A stretch of 64,000 bases of DNA from Syngnathus acus (GCF_901709675.1 NC_051091.1:2353967-2417966), one strand, 5' to 3'; shown: positions 12,372-28,722, numbered from the stretch's first letter. The notes: generated from the sequence alone by a model not told the origin. Numbers and translations: made by a program.

Positions 12372-12902
12372 TCGTTTTGATAAATACGCAAAGCTGATAG
12401 TTTCACAAATGTTTTCAATCCGCGCCTGCGCGTCCTTTTTCTTCTTCGTGTAATCTAATAGTGGTTAGAAGTGTTAAGTACTGCCCTCTATCGTGCCTGG
12501 TCTCAAATGAAGGAGTTCTGCCGATTGAGAGAGAGAAAAAAACGACTTTTCCACAAGATATTGACGTCAGATTATTGTCCTTTTAAGCAATTATAAACAC
12601 ATGAAATTACTGTTGGAAATTTCTTTGAAATACATAAATAGCTGCATAAAAAATACACAGTAAAGTGACATATAACTTGATCATTCAAAGTTCTTTGTTG
12701 AGGTTTAAAAGTCTGCATTCTAAAAACAAAATCTGCAACAAACTAAGTAAGAAATGCATTAAAATCGTCAAAAATTAAAACAATGGATATTTCTTATACA
12801 GCACATTGGTACAGTATCACGAATGTAAATAAATATTTCATAATAATCCTATATTATATAGTCATCATATAATTTCTATACTACAGTAAGTCAATCTCCA
12901 TT
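12372..12902. promoter_or_regulatory. rpp14 non-coding exon/promoter side and abhd6 3' flank
   Basis: Contains the presumed rpp14 first exon (donor at 12372, exon extending to roughly 12440) and its promoter, then AT-rich sequence that is probably abhd6 3' UTR. No protein-coding potential is seen. No good minus-strand AATAAA is visible immediately after the abhd6 stop. Confidence 0.4.
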
Positions 12903-15280
12903 TCAGGAAACTTTTTTCTTCACATCCTTGTTGTCCACTTCCTGTGCAGACAGGAAGTCCATGACAAGCCGCGCCGCCTGCCTGGGCCTCTCCAACGCTA
13001 TGGTGTGGCCGCAGTTGTCCAACAAAAACAGCTGGCTGTGGGGAACCACCGCCTGCACTGCAGATGCCCCGGACATATCTAGAACCTGCAACAACACCTC
13101 ACATGTCCCACACAAAAACCTACAAAAAAGTGCGACAACATTCTGAAGCGGCAATGTAGCAGAACCTACTGGACTGCTAATTGTCACTGAAGATGTCGTT
13201 CTTGCATAAGATCAGAAGGTGCGATAGTTGCTCGAAGTGTTTTCCCTGATTTGCGATCTTTATGGAATGTGTATATTACCTGGTCTTGCTTGCCCCAAAG
13301 TACTTGCAGCGGTGACGTAATTAAATGTAGATTTTCTTGAAGAGAGTGGCGAGACTTTTCTGCAACCAGCTCCATGAACACTTTAAAGACACACAAGCAG
13401 GCCTATCAAGACAAAAAAAGGCATTTAGCAATGGAGCAGCCACAAACGCTGACGCACGTTCTCTGTAAAAGTGGTTGTGGCGGATCCTGTTGTCCAGTAA
13501 GCCGCGCAGCACCTGTCAGCAGAAATGCATCCGAGGTCAGCACGCATGTTTGGTAGCATGCAGCCATGTTTGAAGTTCTTTACCTGTCGCGGCATCTTGA
13601 GAGGCTTATGACAACAGAGGCGAAACATGTCCTCCAGCTCTTGCAGACAGGACGGAATCAGAGGAATAGAAGACCCCTCGGGGTTTTTCTCCAGCTCCTT
13701 CAGATGAGTGACAAACTCGGACTCAGTGGGATACACCAAACCTGGACAAGGAACAACCTTCATCACCCTCAAACAGATCTCGCACGTTCCCGCCATTGCC
13801 TTACACACACTTCCGAGCGTGTAAAATGAGCCTAGCTAACCAGACCCAATTATCTACAGCTCAGCGTGAAAGAGGCTGAGGTTTCAGCAATGTGCCTGGT
13901 GGCCAGTTTACCTGAGGGGCACATCAAGGTCACACCGGACAGGTCCGCTGGGTAGGTGGCGGCGTATACGCCCGCTACGTTGCCTCCCATGGATGTGCCC
14001 ACCAAGTGAAATGGTCTTTTGTCCAGACCAACGCTCTTCACAAACTGAACACAGAGAAAGACATCATTTATATGTTCAGACTTTGCATTTGCTCAGTGCC
14101 CCTCACCCCTTTGTAGATTCTGGTCTATTTTACTGTGACTACACCAGTATCAGTACCTCAAGTAGAATATGATTACTTTTCCCACGTGTACAAGACAAAC
14201 ACTCTCACACACTCGCACGCACCTGATGGATTCGGGCAACCTGGCCCTGAATGCTGTAGTCCTCAGACCCGGTACGGCTGGTCCCCTCATGTCCCGGCAT
14301 GTCCACGCATAGCATGTGCTGCTCGCTGGGGATGTACTTGTCAGGAAAGCAAACGCATTAAGTAAACGTAAAAAAACACAGGGGGTAATGTCACCTTGGC
14401 AAAGGGCAACCACATGTCTTTGGAAGCCGAGAAGCCGTGCAGGAGTAGCAAGGAAGGTGTGGCGCCTCCTGGCGTCCCGCGGCTGAAATAGCAGAAGCGG
14501 TAGTTCCCGCTGTACGAGTAGCGAACCACCAGGCCTAGTTTGTAACGCATGAACCTGCAGGAGACGGGACAGATAGTCAAATAGAGCAATCCCAAGTTAG
14601 AATTCTATTCATGGCTGACATTTACCCGTAGTACTGTCGACGACAAACCAACAGGTAGGTCAAGTAGGCAGGTAAAATTGTACTTAAGAATACACTGTAG
14701 TTACTTTACAATAATCGTGTAAAATGTAATCTTTGAAATAATTACTACAAGTTTCTTTGTTTGTTGAGAGGCAAAATGTCTTCCAAGACAAGCAGAACTG
14801 TTCAGTTTCCGTTGTATTAGTGCCCTAATATTACTTGGGCATTCTCTGTGGTTTTCAACTTGTCCACTTTCCATCGTATAAGTACCCTAACATGACTTGG
14901 TCTTTCTCTGTGGTTTTGAATCTGAAATTAATTCATCCCACCAGGCGTGACAGTGATTAGTTAAACACACACTGTGTTTGTGTGTGTGCATGGAGGGGGG
15001 GGGGGGGCAAAGTTCAGGGGACTCTATGGCTCCCTTTCAGATAAGAGCCTTTGTCATGACAGCGTGGAATATGAGAAAATGTCACAAATAATTTGCAATT
15101 AATTGCACATTTTCCGCTCAAAATGAAATTTAAGTAACTTTTAAAGTATTCACATGCTCACCAGTTGTAGGCCTGGATGATCGTAGCGGGCCAGAGCCAC
15201 GAGGTCACACAGAAAGTCAAAACGGGAAACGCTAACCCTAACCCGATGAGCGCCATCGTCACGGTGACGCTCGCCTCCAT
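12903..15280 (-). CDS. abhd6: Monoacylglycerol lipase ABHD6 (alpha/beta hydrolase domain 6)
   Basis: Eight coding exons (15162-15280, 14395-14554, 14223-14336, 13912-14044, 13584-13741, 13458-13512, 13280-13380, 12903-13085) total 1023 nt, 340 residues (human 337). An N-terminal hydrophobic signal anchor (MALIGLGLAFPVLTFCVT) is followed by the alpha/beta hydrolase fold: oxyanion LLLHGFSASKDMW, CVDMPGHEGTSRTG, nucleophile elbow GTSMGG with the catalytic Ser, WGKQDQ with the likely acid, and DNCGHTIALERP with the catalytic His. The family hydrolyses 2-arachidonoylglycerol and lysophospholipids at the inner face of membranes. The ATG is preceded by an acceptor (TTTACAG, then CGCAGCAATG), so a non-coding first exon lies upstream. 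A good donor at 16207 (CTCGGCCAG, then GTAAGC) fits that exon. Its neighbours rpp14 and pxk are also its neighbours in human. Confidence 0.96.
14806..14922. repeat. Diverged tandem duplication in abhd6 intron
   Basis: Two adjacent copies of about 55 bp (14806-14860 and 14868-14922) start 'tttcc' and share the pattern 'gta(t/a)(t/a)agt(g/a)ccctaa' and 'ctctgtggtttt'. They differ at roughly one base in five, so the duplication is old. Confidence 0.75.
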
Positions 15281-16207
15281 TGCTGCGCTGTAAACATAAT
15301 GAACAAGTTCATATTGTAAAACATTGGTTTCTCTTGAATCCTGGTATTGTGCACATCTCAAATCCAAAGCATCTACACTGTAGATTGTTGGTCTTTAGAG
15401 TGGTTTTGAAATTTGAATTTTACAGACAAGCTGAGTGAGACAGTCTTACAGATGTACCTTTGGGACAAAAATGCAGACAAATAGATTTTTTTGAGAAACG
15501 TTTTTTGTGACTTGTTGAAACGTTGCCTATTGCCACTGCACATGTTTTTTGACTTGAGAAGTTGAAACGTTGCCTATTGCCACTGCACATGTTTCAATAA
15601 AATTCTAAAGCTTTGCAATTCAACATGCTCTGTCTATGTACGAATGTGACACTTTAAAATACAACTGAAAATGTTCGTTTAGGGCCTGACTTGATATAAC
15701 TATAACACCAGTTAGTTCACCAACATTCGTAACGCCTGAAAATGGATCCAATATTGACATGTGAAAAACACAGCGACAATGCTCTTTTCAGTTTGGTTGT
15801 ATTTTGAAGCATTCTGTAAAAAAAAAAAAAAAAAAAAAAAAACCCTTGGCTAATTTTGTATTTTGCAAATTTGTTTTCCATTAGTTTATTGTTTTTCAGT
15901 TCGGTCATGTGCGTGAAGTACACGTTAGTTACTAGGGCAAAGGTGCTATGACATGCCTACGTTATCAGGTACTTGAAACGGTGTCAACTGTTCTCAAATA
16001 TGAAAATTAGTCACTGATTAGTTATATGAAGAAATTGTTTTAGATTTTCGATGCAGTCAATAAAATATATTAAAAATACGGAATATGCTTCCAGTCACTT
16101 CTTAAAGTAAACAACCGCCAAATATTTGCCAACTGTTTTTTTTCCTCTTCCGCCGATCACCATGTTCAAATGTAAATAACACGTCAAGGTTACGGACGGC
16201 GCTTACC
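15281..16207 (-). other. abhd6 intron 1
   Basis: Non-coding interval between the coding start exon and the presumed non-coding exon 1. It holds a 34-bp exact direct repeat (15514-15547 and 15561-15594) and a poly(A) run of about 25 bases at 15818-15842, which may be the tail of a decayed retroelement. Confidence 0.6.
15514..15594. repeat. Exact 34-bp direct repeat, period 47
   Basis: The block starting 'gttgaaacgttgcctattgc' and ending 'gcacatgttt' occurs at 15514-15547 and again at 15561-15594 without a mismatch. The two copies are separated by 13 bases. The identity indicates a recent duplication within abhd6 intron 1. Confidence 0.9.
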
Positions 16208-16300
16208 TGGCCGAGTCCGCTTCGACGAGTCACCGGTAAATAGACACTGGAATGGAAATCTCCTCCATTCGGTTCGCTATAGCTCCTCCTCTTCCTCAGC
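16208..16300 (-). other. Probable non-coding exon 1 of abhd6
   Basis: On the minus strand, GACTCGGCCAG followed by GTAAGC is a strong 5' splice site at 16207/16208. It lies upstream of a coding exon that begins with a splice acceptor before its ATG. The 5' end of the exon is not determined. The stretch to about 16300 is CT/CpG-containing and could be the core promoter. Confidence 0.5.
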
Positions 16301-17978
16301 TTTATCTTCCTCTTTCATCAAATTACTCAATCGCCTTCATCCACACTTAAAGGGCAAGTAAAGCCGAGTTGCGTTCAGAACCGCGGGAAACGGCGACATT
16401 TAAAGAGAAAGGACTGGAAATATTGACAGACCGCACTGCGTTCATGAGCTACCGGAAATATTGGAAACTGTCCACTGACTCCACGAAATATGGGAGACGT
16501 AGTTTAACTGGCATGCCATGCTGGGTTCGTTAACAACGGAACTTGTGAGAGGCGGGGGGGGGATAGATGGATGGACCAATCTTTCATTTGACATAAATAG
16601 GCACGCTGAGCTGCGTTCAAGGACTGTTGGACATGTTGTGCAGCAACTTCAGCAAACAGCAACCACCGTTCACTAACAGAAAATTGGTAACGAATTTGAA
16701 TCAACACTTGTTCTTTAGCGAGAATAACAAACAAGGCGCGTTGCGTTCAGTGACAATGTAGGGGGAAAAAAAGGAGGGGATGTAAGTGTGTCGTAATGTG
16801 GCATAAACGGCATCCCCCACACGAGGGCGCCAACACCTCAACATTAGTCTTGAATGCATAATTCAGTCGGTTCAAGACACCACAAGTCAAGTGACCTCAG
16901 TGAACTTTCCCGGATTCCTGTGCGTGAAAATGCACGTAAACGTCTCATTTAGGATCTAAAAATATCCATAAATAGTGCTTTCTTTGGCTGGTGACGTACC
17001 TGCTAAGGAACGCGGTGAAAAGCTGACATTACTGCCGGCAGTACGTCATCCTGACATTTTTTTTCTTCAATGATTGTTCTTAAACACATCGAGTTCCTCA
17101 CCTCTGTCCATATTTTGAACGCACAATCCCTCCCTTGAAAATAGATTCTTTGAGATTACTTGACAACATTTGGGTCCAATCATGAGCACAAGAAACATTT
17201 CAAGCGTTTTATTGTCATGAAAACAGCCAAACAGGAAAAGAGCACTTTTGCGATATGGAATTTGGAGCCAATAAACCAATTTTCTCAGATCGTGGCTGGT
17301 GTGTTTGTCAATTCAACTACAGAAAAAGCAGGCCCATGTTAGAGGTAAAGCCTTTGTATTTATGCATTACATTATATACTATATATTTTTGTTAATTTAA
17401 ACAACGCATATTTTTGGCTTGGTTTTTCGACACATTTCATTTTCTTGCAATAGTTTGCATTGATATTTGCATTTCAATGCATTGATTAAAATGGAATTGG
17501 AAAATAAGTTAAACATCAATTTACAAAATAACATGAAAATCAAATGCTTTAACTCTTGAGTCGACTTTGCAATCATCAGCTTTACAGATGCCACGTCTGC
17601 GAGCCACAACGAGCCACTTTGCGATTGTCCCCGTGCGATTCACTTGTCAGAGACTGTCCTGTCTGGCAAGCTTGAATGTCAAATATGAGCTCATTTAAAC
17701 ATCTCCAAAGGCGAGCGCTCACATCTGGATCACGTCACTCTGTCTGCAATTTACGAGCCGATAAATCAGCCAAGCGCGTCCACTCCACAATAAAAGTCTT
17801 GTTAAGCGCTTGGAAACTTGAAAGACACCACTCGTACTAAGCAACATGCATGAAGTGTGGACAGTTATACCTTGACTGACCGATATTCCAGTTCAGCCTC
17901 TCTGATTTCCCCTCAAAAGAGGGTAAGTGGAAATCAAGGTACCACTGTCCTAACCTGTCCTTTGCGTGCGTGCGTGCG
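16301..17978. other. Intergenic region abhd6-lmcd1
   Basis: No coding sequence recognised. The left end is the abhd6 upstream region and the right end is the probable lmcd1 3' UTR. A minus-strand AATAAA candidate (tttatt on plus) is present near 17207. A purine-rich tract with poly(G) occurs at 16550-16562. Confidence 0.5.
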
Positions 17979-17980
17979 TC
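17962..17980. repeat. (GTGC)n short tandem repeat adjoining the lmcd1 stop codon
   Basis: Plus strand 'tgcgtgcgtgcgtgcgtc' directly follows the lmcd1 stop codon in transcript orientation. Such tetranucleotide tracts are prone to length change and to sequencing error. Confidence 0.8.
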
Positions 17981-20440
17981 AGTGGTGGCAGGGGGTGTCC
18001 AGGCTTTGTCCACATCTCCAGCAGCAGTAGTGATGATGATGCCACGCGCTGCCATCTTGTGCCAAGTGGAAAGACTCGCCAAAGATCAGCTGAAACAATG
18101 ACAAGAAATGTGATGAAGAGCTAATAACAGGTAATGAAAATAAAATAAATGAGTTACTTGCGACTCCATAAGATTGACTTTATTTTTTTTTGCCAGAGTA
18201 ACTTGAGAGCAGCTTGAAACACGAGTTTCTTTTTTAACTTTAACTTGAGTGTCGCTTGACTTGGGGCAGCAGACTCGGTCCTACCTCTGCCTTCCCCCCT
18301 CACCTCATCGCAGCCAGAGCAGCGCGGCCTGATGCTCTGGCAGTAATGTCGTCCGCACAGCAGCCTCCCGTCGGACCAGAAGTAGACCAGGTCCACCAAT
18401 CCCTGGCCGCACTCGGCGCACGTGAAGCAGGCGGGATGCCACATGGCGGCGGCGCCGTAACCGGCGCGCTCGGCAAAAACCGCCGGGCTGTCCGACGCCA
18501 CGTCGCCGCCGCAATTTGAGCAACGCTGACGAGACAGAGAGTACAATAGTGCTTTGATGTCTCCATTTTTTTCCCACTCCACTTAAGCGACGGCAACTCT
18601 TAGTAGCTCTCTAAAGGATAAGAGAGGACGGTTTGGACAGCTTACGTATTGCGTGTTGTTCTCTGGGCCATTGCTGGGCTGTTCAGGGGTGCGGTTGGAC
18701 TGGTCGCCATGGTTTTGCTCATTGGCTTCCCTCTGACTTGCCGCCTCCCTCAGGGCTTCGCTGTCACCGGGCAACGCTACCTCACCCACGCCCAGCGCCT
18801 CCAGTTTGTAGCGCTTCACAAAAAGCAGCATGGCGGACACCTGCGACAGTTATGAGATATCAGTTGCAAGCCGAACGTTTAGCTTGGATGGGGTTCGGTG
18901 GTCATGGTTTGGAGTTCGGGTTAGTTCGAGTCAGGGTAGAGTAACTTATCGGTGGCCGGGAAGGGGCAAAAGCGTTGGTCAGCTCACCTCGTCGTCGCCG
19001 GCCAGGCTCTGACATGTCATGGGGTCCTGGTCGTAGGCGGGGAGCTGTCCGAGGAGTTGCCTGCGACGTAGCACTGCTCCCCCGGTCCCGGAGATGGGAC
19101 GCTGGCACTCCGGAATCAGCTCCATGTACTGCTTGGCCTGTGTATTGGGCAACTCTGATCATCATCCTTTTATAAGATTCTGGTCATTTCTTTTTGAAGC
19201 CCCTTTCACATTAAAAACGTGCTCAACTTCACAACCTTGCTTTCCTTGAGAAGGTGACCTTAATGCTTCTTTTCCCTGAATTGGTGTGAGGCAAGACAGA
19301 TGCAGTCATTTGGTTGCAGCAACTTGGCGTTCCACAGGGATCTGTTGTTGATCCAGTGTTATTTCAATTTTACTTACCTATGAAAGATTCTAAACACTCG
19401 CTTCACAAGATTCGTGCTAAGAGTGCATGAAGATATTCTAAGCAGTCTCTCTTTTTCGTAACCCCGTTTGGTGTATCCACCCACAGTCAGACTCCCTTTA
19501 TGAGGTTATCAGATGACAGCAGCGCAGTCGTGACTAACGGCCCAAAAGTCCAAAGTTGCACTTGGAATGCTTTTTTTGTTTTCTTCTCCTTCAATGAGTA
19601 ACACATTTGAGTCGACATGCTCTGCCGCAATGATGCCGGACCCCCACCGCCCCAAAGGCAAAGCCTGCCCTCCGACAGTCACGCTCACCCTTGCAATGGT
19701 GGGCTGTGAAACCCAAAACAGACGTGAGGCTTTTTAATGGAAAGCAGACAGGCCAACAGGGAGGTGCCACTGCTCAACTCAAGCATCGCTGCCGAGTTAC
19801 TGCATCCGGCTTACATCGCTAGCTGAGATTTGTTCACTTGGAATAGTCGTTGATGTTTATGTAAAACAAAAAAGCAACTTGTCTTCAGTTTAGAAAAAAG
19901 CACGTTTAAAACCCAAATTGATCTTGATGTTTTCAAAAACACATTTAAGAGAATGCAAAGTCGTTGCGGTTTCCTCACCAGCTTCTGGTTGAGGCCGAAG
20001 GGCGCCCAATCATAGGTGGTGGTGCTGAACGTGGGGTCCTTGCGTGACACCACCGGATTGGTGACAATCATGCGGTTCCTCTTGTACAGGCGAAGGCCGC
20101 CGCCCCCTTTCACCTTGGCCGTCAGGTGGGCACAGGGTGAGTCGACCAGCAGGCGTCCCATTCGCCGGTCGTCATCGGCATGGCTACCGGGGGCGTGGTC
20201 CACGGTGCTGCAGACGCACGCCACGCACGCTTTTCTGAAAATGACCACAAAGCTTCGATGACGTTCTTGCCAGTTGTGAATCTGATTCGCTTTTGGATTT
20301 TTGGCCAGTTTTGGTGTATCAAAAAAAAAGTTCAGCGTATGAACAAAACATCACCTCCAAGAATGTGGCTGCAAACCAGAGCAGCCGTCCTTACAAACGA
20401 GACACACAGCTGCATTTGATGCACTCGCCTCAACTGACAT
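17979..20440 (-). CDS. lmcd1: LIM and cysteine-rich domains protein 1 (dyxin), truncated in LIM2; first exon not located
   Basis: Six coding exons (20355-20440, 19979-20234, 18988-19137, 18646-18840, 18304-18525, 17979-18089) stay in frame for 339 residues from the ATG at 20440 (human 365). Order: cysteine-rich N-terminus ([17 protein letters not shown]), then [32 protein letters not shown] domain ([32 protein letters not shown]), a linker, LIM1 (CSNC...[11 protein letters not shown]...CGRHYC) and the first half of LIM2 (CSGCDE...[11 protein letters not shown]). The ORF then ends LDTPCHH-stop, so most of the second zinc finger of LIM2 is missing. An AG acceptor directly precedes the first ATG, so another coding exon may lie upstream. 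Known role: GATA6 co-repressor and calcineurin/NFAT modulator in muscle. Confidence 0.9.
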
Positions 20441-20462
20441 CTGAGGGGTGAAGAAAACATAA

Positions 20463-20495
20463 CAAATCAATCAATCAATCAATCAATCAATCAAG
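20463..20495. repeat. (AATC)n microsatellite
   Basis: About eight uninterrupted AATC units just upstream of the first recognised lmcd1 coding exon. They lie within 30 bases of its splice acceptor. Confidence 0.95.
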
Positions 20496-21567
20496 CACTT
20501 GTGCTCATTTCGGGACGTTGACAATAAGTACATTTAATCTGTGTCGCTAAAGAAAAGAGCAGCGCAACTTGTGACTGAGCTGGATGGAAGCAATTGCTTG
20601 ACGGCTGATGTCACCTGTTGCTAGGCAGACTTGAAACGTTTTCTTCTTAATTAACTTTCAAATAACACGTTGGTTTGCAATGTTTTAAGACTCCGAAAGG
20701 TCTGTGATATCTGTGGAAACAAGCAGTGCGAATTTGAAGTGACATTTATTTTTAACTGTTGCAGGCCAATAAAAACAAAATGGGCCGTGGGCCACAAACG
20801 GCCCACCTGAGCCGAGCCAAAGCGAGCCGGACTTTATTTGACTGAAATCTCCTGGCTGATGTTGTGACATTGGACAGCCTCAATAGGTATTAGTGTGACG
20901 GCGTTCATTCTGACGCTAACTTGGCACTCATGTTCATCCCAGGGGAGCCTGGCGGGCTTTGGGTCAGTGCTAAGGGCCAGTGTCATGTTGCCTCAGGAGT
21001 AGGAATATGTAAAAGCGCCAAACGCTTTAGGTGTATCCTGAAAATTTCTGTCAAGAGAAGACACTGTGACCTGACCCCGACATGAAACAAGGGGCACATT
21101 GTTTTTCAAATTTGTTTATTGAAGGCTAAAACTGTCTTTTGATGTTTGAAAAACACATATTCGACATGCGTTGAAGACTGAAAACAAATTAATTGATGTC
21201 AAAAAATGTTTGGTTCAATAAAATGTTTGAGGAGGATCCGAGCTGAATCAGAAAGGCAACGAGGGGACGGCGTCTATATTTAGAAGCGCGATAAGAAGAG
21301 TTTGGCTCGGCCAAGTCATTCCAAACACGCCAACTATGCGACGGAAACGAGCAGGAAATGCTAATGAGATAAGAAGTTCAAGGTCACCGAGTCGCATGCC
21401 CAATACAGTCCACAGCAGTGATGGAAGTGCAAAAAAGAGCAGAGAGACTTTGTCCAAATCTAGTCACCGCAAGGAAGACTTTAAAAGGTCTTGCACCTTG
21501 TGAAGCAAGTGTTTGTTTCCTCAAGCCTGGAGATGCCTGCTGTAGTTTGTTCAGCCACTTGTTGGCA

Positions 21568-21612
21568 GGGTGTGAGGTGAGGTGAGGTGAGGTGAGGTGA
21601 GGTGAGGTGAGG
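21568..21612. repeat. (GGTGA)n pentanucleotide array
   Basis: About eight to nine 'ggtga' units followed by the variant 'ggggaggggagg'. The minus strand reads (TCACC)n. It is intergenic. Confidence 0.95.
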
Positions 21613-24140
21613 GGAGGGGAGGTCCGGGGTTCCATTGAAAGCGTCGCTTCATATTTGTGGAGCAATACAAATAGCGGGCAACATGAAAAGCACATCTGGA
21701 TCAGCGGAGGCTAAATTAGTCATCGCTACATATCCAGCGTATTCACAATAAACCTCAGAGCGTGTGTTGTGTCTCTCTTGGATACAGAGGGGAGTTGAGG
21801 AGTGACAGATGGGGGGGGGGCTAAGCCCCTAACAGGTGATACTGATCCATCAAGTGATCACAGAAATTTTTATCATATAACCTTGTGTCCCTAAATGTAT
21901 TCTTGATACCGATTTAAAAAAATCTAATTTTATCCATCACATCAAATGTTTGAGATATTTACATTTTTTGCTTAGGTTTGTCCTATAAAAAAAAAAAAGC
22001 ATACACGGTATACATTTTACAATGCGTTGTAAAATGTGATGTGCTGGAGAAAAATCAAATGCAGATTTAGACTCTGCACAAAAAAAGTCATCTAAGAACG
22101 TTTTCTTGCACCTCTGATTTAAAAAGTAGTATGCTGGGGTGATTTTTGGTTCAACACAATGCTGCTGACTATTTTTGTTGTTGTTCACCTTCACATCTGT
22201 TTTGATAAACGTTTTGAGGTACCAATAACAAGTCATTATAGATTTGCAAGATTTAATTATCTGACTTTTTCCCCCCAAATAGCAGAATCACGTTTTGGGA
22301 AGCCGGTGCTATTCATGTGCAGTTTTCACATACTGCTCTCATTGCCCAGTCTTGGAAATGTACCACCAATTGTGGCAAAAATATTTTTTTCCTACCTTGG
22401 CCACAGTGTCCATGCTAGCGTCCGTCTCGTCTCGTCTCCCGACCCAGACTGGAACTTTGAATTCCTCGCTTGTCAAGCCGGCTTCCTGTCCACCCCGCCC
22501 ACCGTCACTCTTGCTTCCCCCTCCGTTTGTTTTCCACTCCTCCTTCTCCTCTGCCCACCATCAGCACCAAAAACAAAGCAAAACAAATAAACATACGAGT
22601 GGGCAGGTCTCCTCACCTCCCGACTGTGTTCCAGCCCGCCTGGCGCTGCAGGAATGCGTTTCCTAGCAACTCCCAATGCACGCCGGCCTTCCAAACCGTT
22701 GCTCCCCACACAATGTTGGCCGGCGCTCAGCAAGCCAATTTAAGGGGAAACCTGGGTGGGAATCAAAACACTTCACCAATGAAAATGGTACAAAGTTCTC
22801 CTCCTCCTTGGTGGAGGTATTAGGAATGCATCGTGTGTTTACTCATCGTCGTGTGTGTCCTGAACATTGTGACCTCGAGAGGTCACCTGCATGCAAAACC
22901 TTCATTTGACAATGAACAGTGTGCCTAAAATATGTAGAGTAAGCAGAAATAGCAGAGCATATTCCAAAAGAAAACTAGGGAACCGCAGAATGGCTTGCTC
23001 AGCATGAACAAGCCTGAGCGATAAAATGATGTGGTTGACCACACACTGCACCAACGCCGCACGCACGCACACTTGGCCATGCACATGGACACACACTGCA
23101 GAAATATTGGACAGGAACGTGATCAATACAAACTTTTCTATTCCATTTCATTCATCCATTTCATCAAGGCACAAAGAGCCTCACATATCACCTTCATCAA
23201 ATCTCACTAATATACAGTAATCGTCAAAAATAGTTTTCGCTTCCTCCACTAATAGATTTCTTCTGGGAGTGGAGAAAATTTGCCAAAATAACCACACAAT
23301 TTAAATCACGTTGAACACGTTTCAAAAGAAATCAACAGAAAATGTGTTTCCTTAACTCGAGCGCCATCTTTAGGTCACATTTAGAATGGCTTCATTCTGG
23401 AGCCTGTTGAATTGCCACTGAACGTTAGCATGACGGATAAGGAATGAAGCGTGCTTCACTCCTGAAGGCGATTCGTGACGCACTCGACGAGCAGGTGACA
23501 CGATTCATGAAGCAAGTAACTCCTACTTGTATTTGTTTTTTAAGAACCACACTACCTTGAAACCGCAGAAGTGCAACATCCACAAAGTCAAACAATCAGT
23601 CATTGTCGGGACCTAAACACTCTCCGAAAGTCGCTGTTTTATAACAGGCCCCACAGAAAGTTTGTATACATGAGCAGGGATCCTTCATCAGTTCAACTGG
23701 ACACATTTACTATCAACAATGATTGACTTTTTTTTTTTTTTTGCACACGTGTCTGCTAAAATAGAACCGCTCCATTCACAATGCCCACCGTTCCCCTGTA
23801 ATAGATTACCTTCATTTCCATGATTTTCCTACGGGGAAAAAAAATTTGCTTTGAAAGTTGAACAAATGCAAGGTGACCAAGTTGGACTTCTGAGGTTCCA
23901 GCGTAGCGGTTACTCTGCTGCCCTCTAGTGCTCCATCTGAACATTTCTCAGTGCGTAGAGATGAAGCACAGTACTAAAAGCTCCTTCCTGCCACCCTCGT
24001 CACATGACATTGGGCCTCAGCCGATCACTGAAGGTGCAGTCAAACAGAGCTTAGGTCCATAAAAAAAATGGTGAAGGTTAGACTGTTCTTTCTTGATGGA
24101 CTTTGGATTCTGTGATCCAGTTTGACAGTCCAGTAGACTT

Positions 24141-27469
<3,329 letters not shown>

Positions 27470-28682
27470 GCTCGCCGATGTCTTCAGTGACCGTTCGCGT
27501 GGCAACCGGGGCTCATCAACAATCAGTCTGTCCCAGGAGTCTCCTCTCTTCTTCCTTGTGGTTTTCTCTGTTTAAAAAAGAAAAGGTATGTATATGGAAC
27601 AGCGTCTGAAATTTATTGTGAGGAAAGTAGGACAAATGCATTTACTAAAGTCCCTTTGAAAAACCCTACAAGATTGTTCAGCCAGATTAATCTGCATTTA
27701 GTCTTTCATGACAGTTCAAATAGAGGCAAAGTGCAATGCATGACTCAGATTCCTCTCCACCTCCTTATATCATTCACTGCCATCTACGGGGATATACGTC
27801 AAAGATATATGGTTTTACTGAACCTCTTGTGAATGAGTTTTAATGAGTGGGGTGAGCACTTTTACTTTTTCTTAGTGTTATTTAGTCAGCTATTATTTAT
27901 ACAGCCATTTCTCTTCATTAGAAACTGTTATGACAGGGCATTACAATTTGCACAATGTCATGTCTAATGACAGCAGTTTGACTCTGGAATTATATTACCT
28001 CCATCATTAGCAACTATTAAATGAAAAAGTGACATAAGAGGGTAACGACCCCTTTATTGTGTTTGTTTCCCCAAGGTAACTATAAATAAACTAGATGAAA
28101 TCTGGACTCCAGTTGTTCGTAGAGTCCATTTAAAGAACCGCTCAGTGATTGAAGGGAGCTCATGTTAGCTACGGTGGCTAACTAACATGCTTCTCGCTGT
28201 GGCGGAGTAATTATATTCGTATTATTACTGCTAGAGTGAGTGTAATTTAGTGTTAGAAGGTATGAAAACTCACATTTTCGGATCTACGGTAGACTTATGG
28301 AGCCATTCACAGAGGCTTGAACTCCGAGAGTGACACGTAGATGCGTTCAAATCCCAGCTCCTTGTTTGTCTTCCGGGTTGTCCACCCGATGTCAAGCCAT
28401 TAACATCACAACAACCTGATCCTTTTTTTGAATTTCAAACTAAAAGCCTAACATTGCATAAACTCAACACTTCATACAATTTACGGGCTGAAAGCAAAAG
28501 AACGATGGATAAAATGAATTCCAATCAAAGTAATAACCACATACTGATATATTATTTAGCTATTAATAAGGTTGTTTTTATTCACTTACTATTATTTTTA
28601 AAATTCCGGCAAATGCGCTTCAGGTTGGATTCATTGATTTGGGGTGTCATCTGGGATAGCAAGAATCGTACATTTTTTGCTC

Positions 28683-28722
<40 letters not shown>

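Larger units (their letters stand above)
20441..24140. other. lmcd1 upstream / gmppb downstream region
   Basis: 3.7 kb with no recognised coding exon. It may contain the missing first lmcd1 exon and promoter on the left and gmppb 3' UTR on the right. It includes an (AATC)n tract (20463-20495), a GGTGA pentamer array (21568-21612), and GC-richer sequence around 22400-22700 that could be an lmcd1 promoter. The ORFs of 100-140 residues here show no domain and overlap on both strands. Confidence 0.5.

Noticed and set aside
21568-21612. GGTGA array considered as a CRISPR-like or satellite array
   Set aside because: Direct pentamers with no spacers. It is a simple microsatellite in a vertebrate genome.
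22159-22823. Overlapping 117-143 codon frames between lmcd1 and gmppb
   Set aside because: Low-complexity, Ser/Pro-rich translations in three overlapping frames with no family resemblance. More likely GC-richer promoter or repeat DNA.
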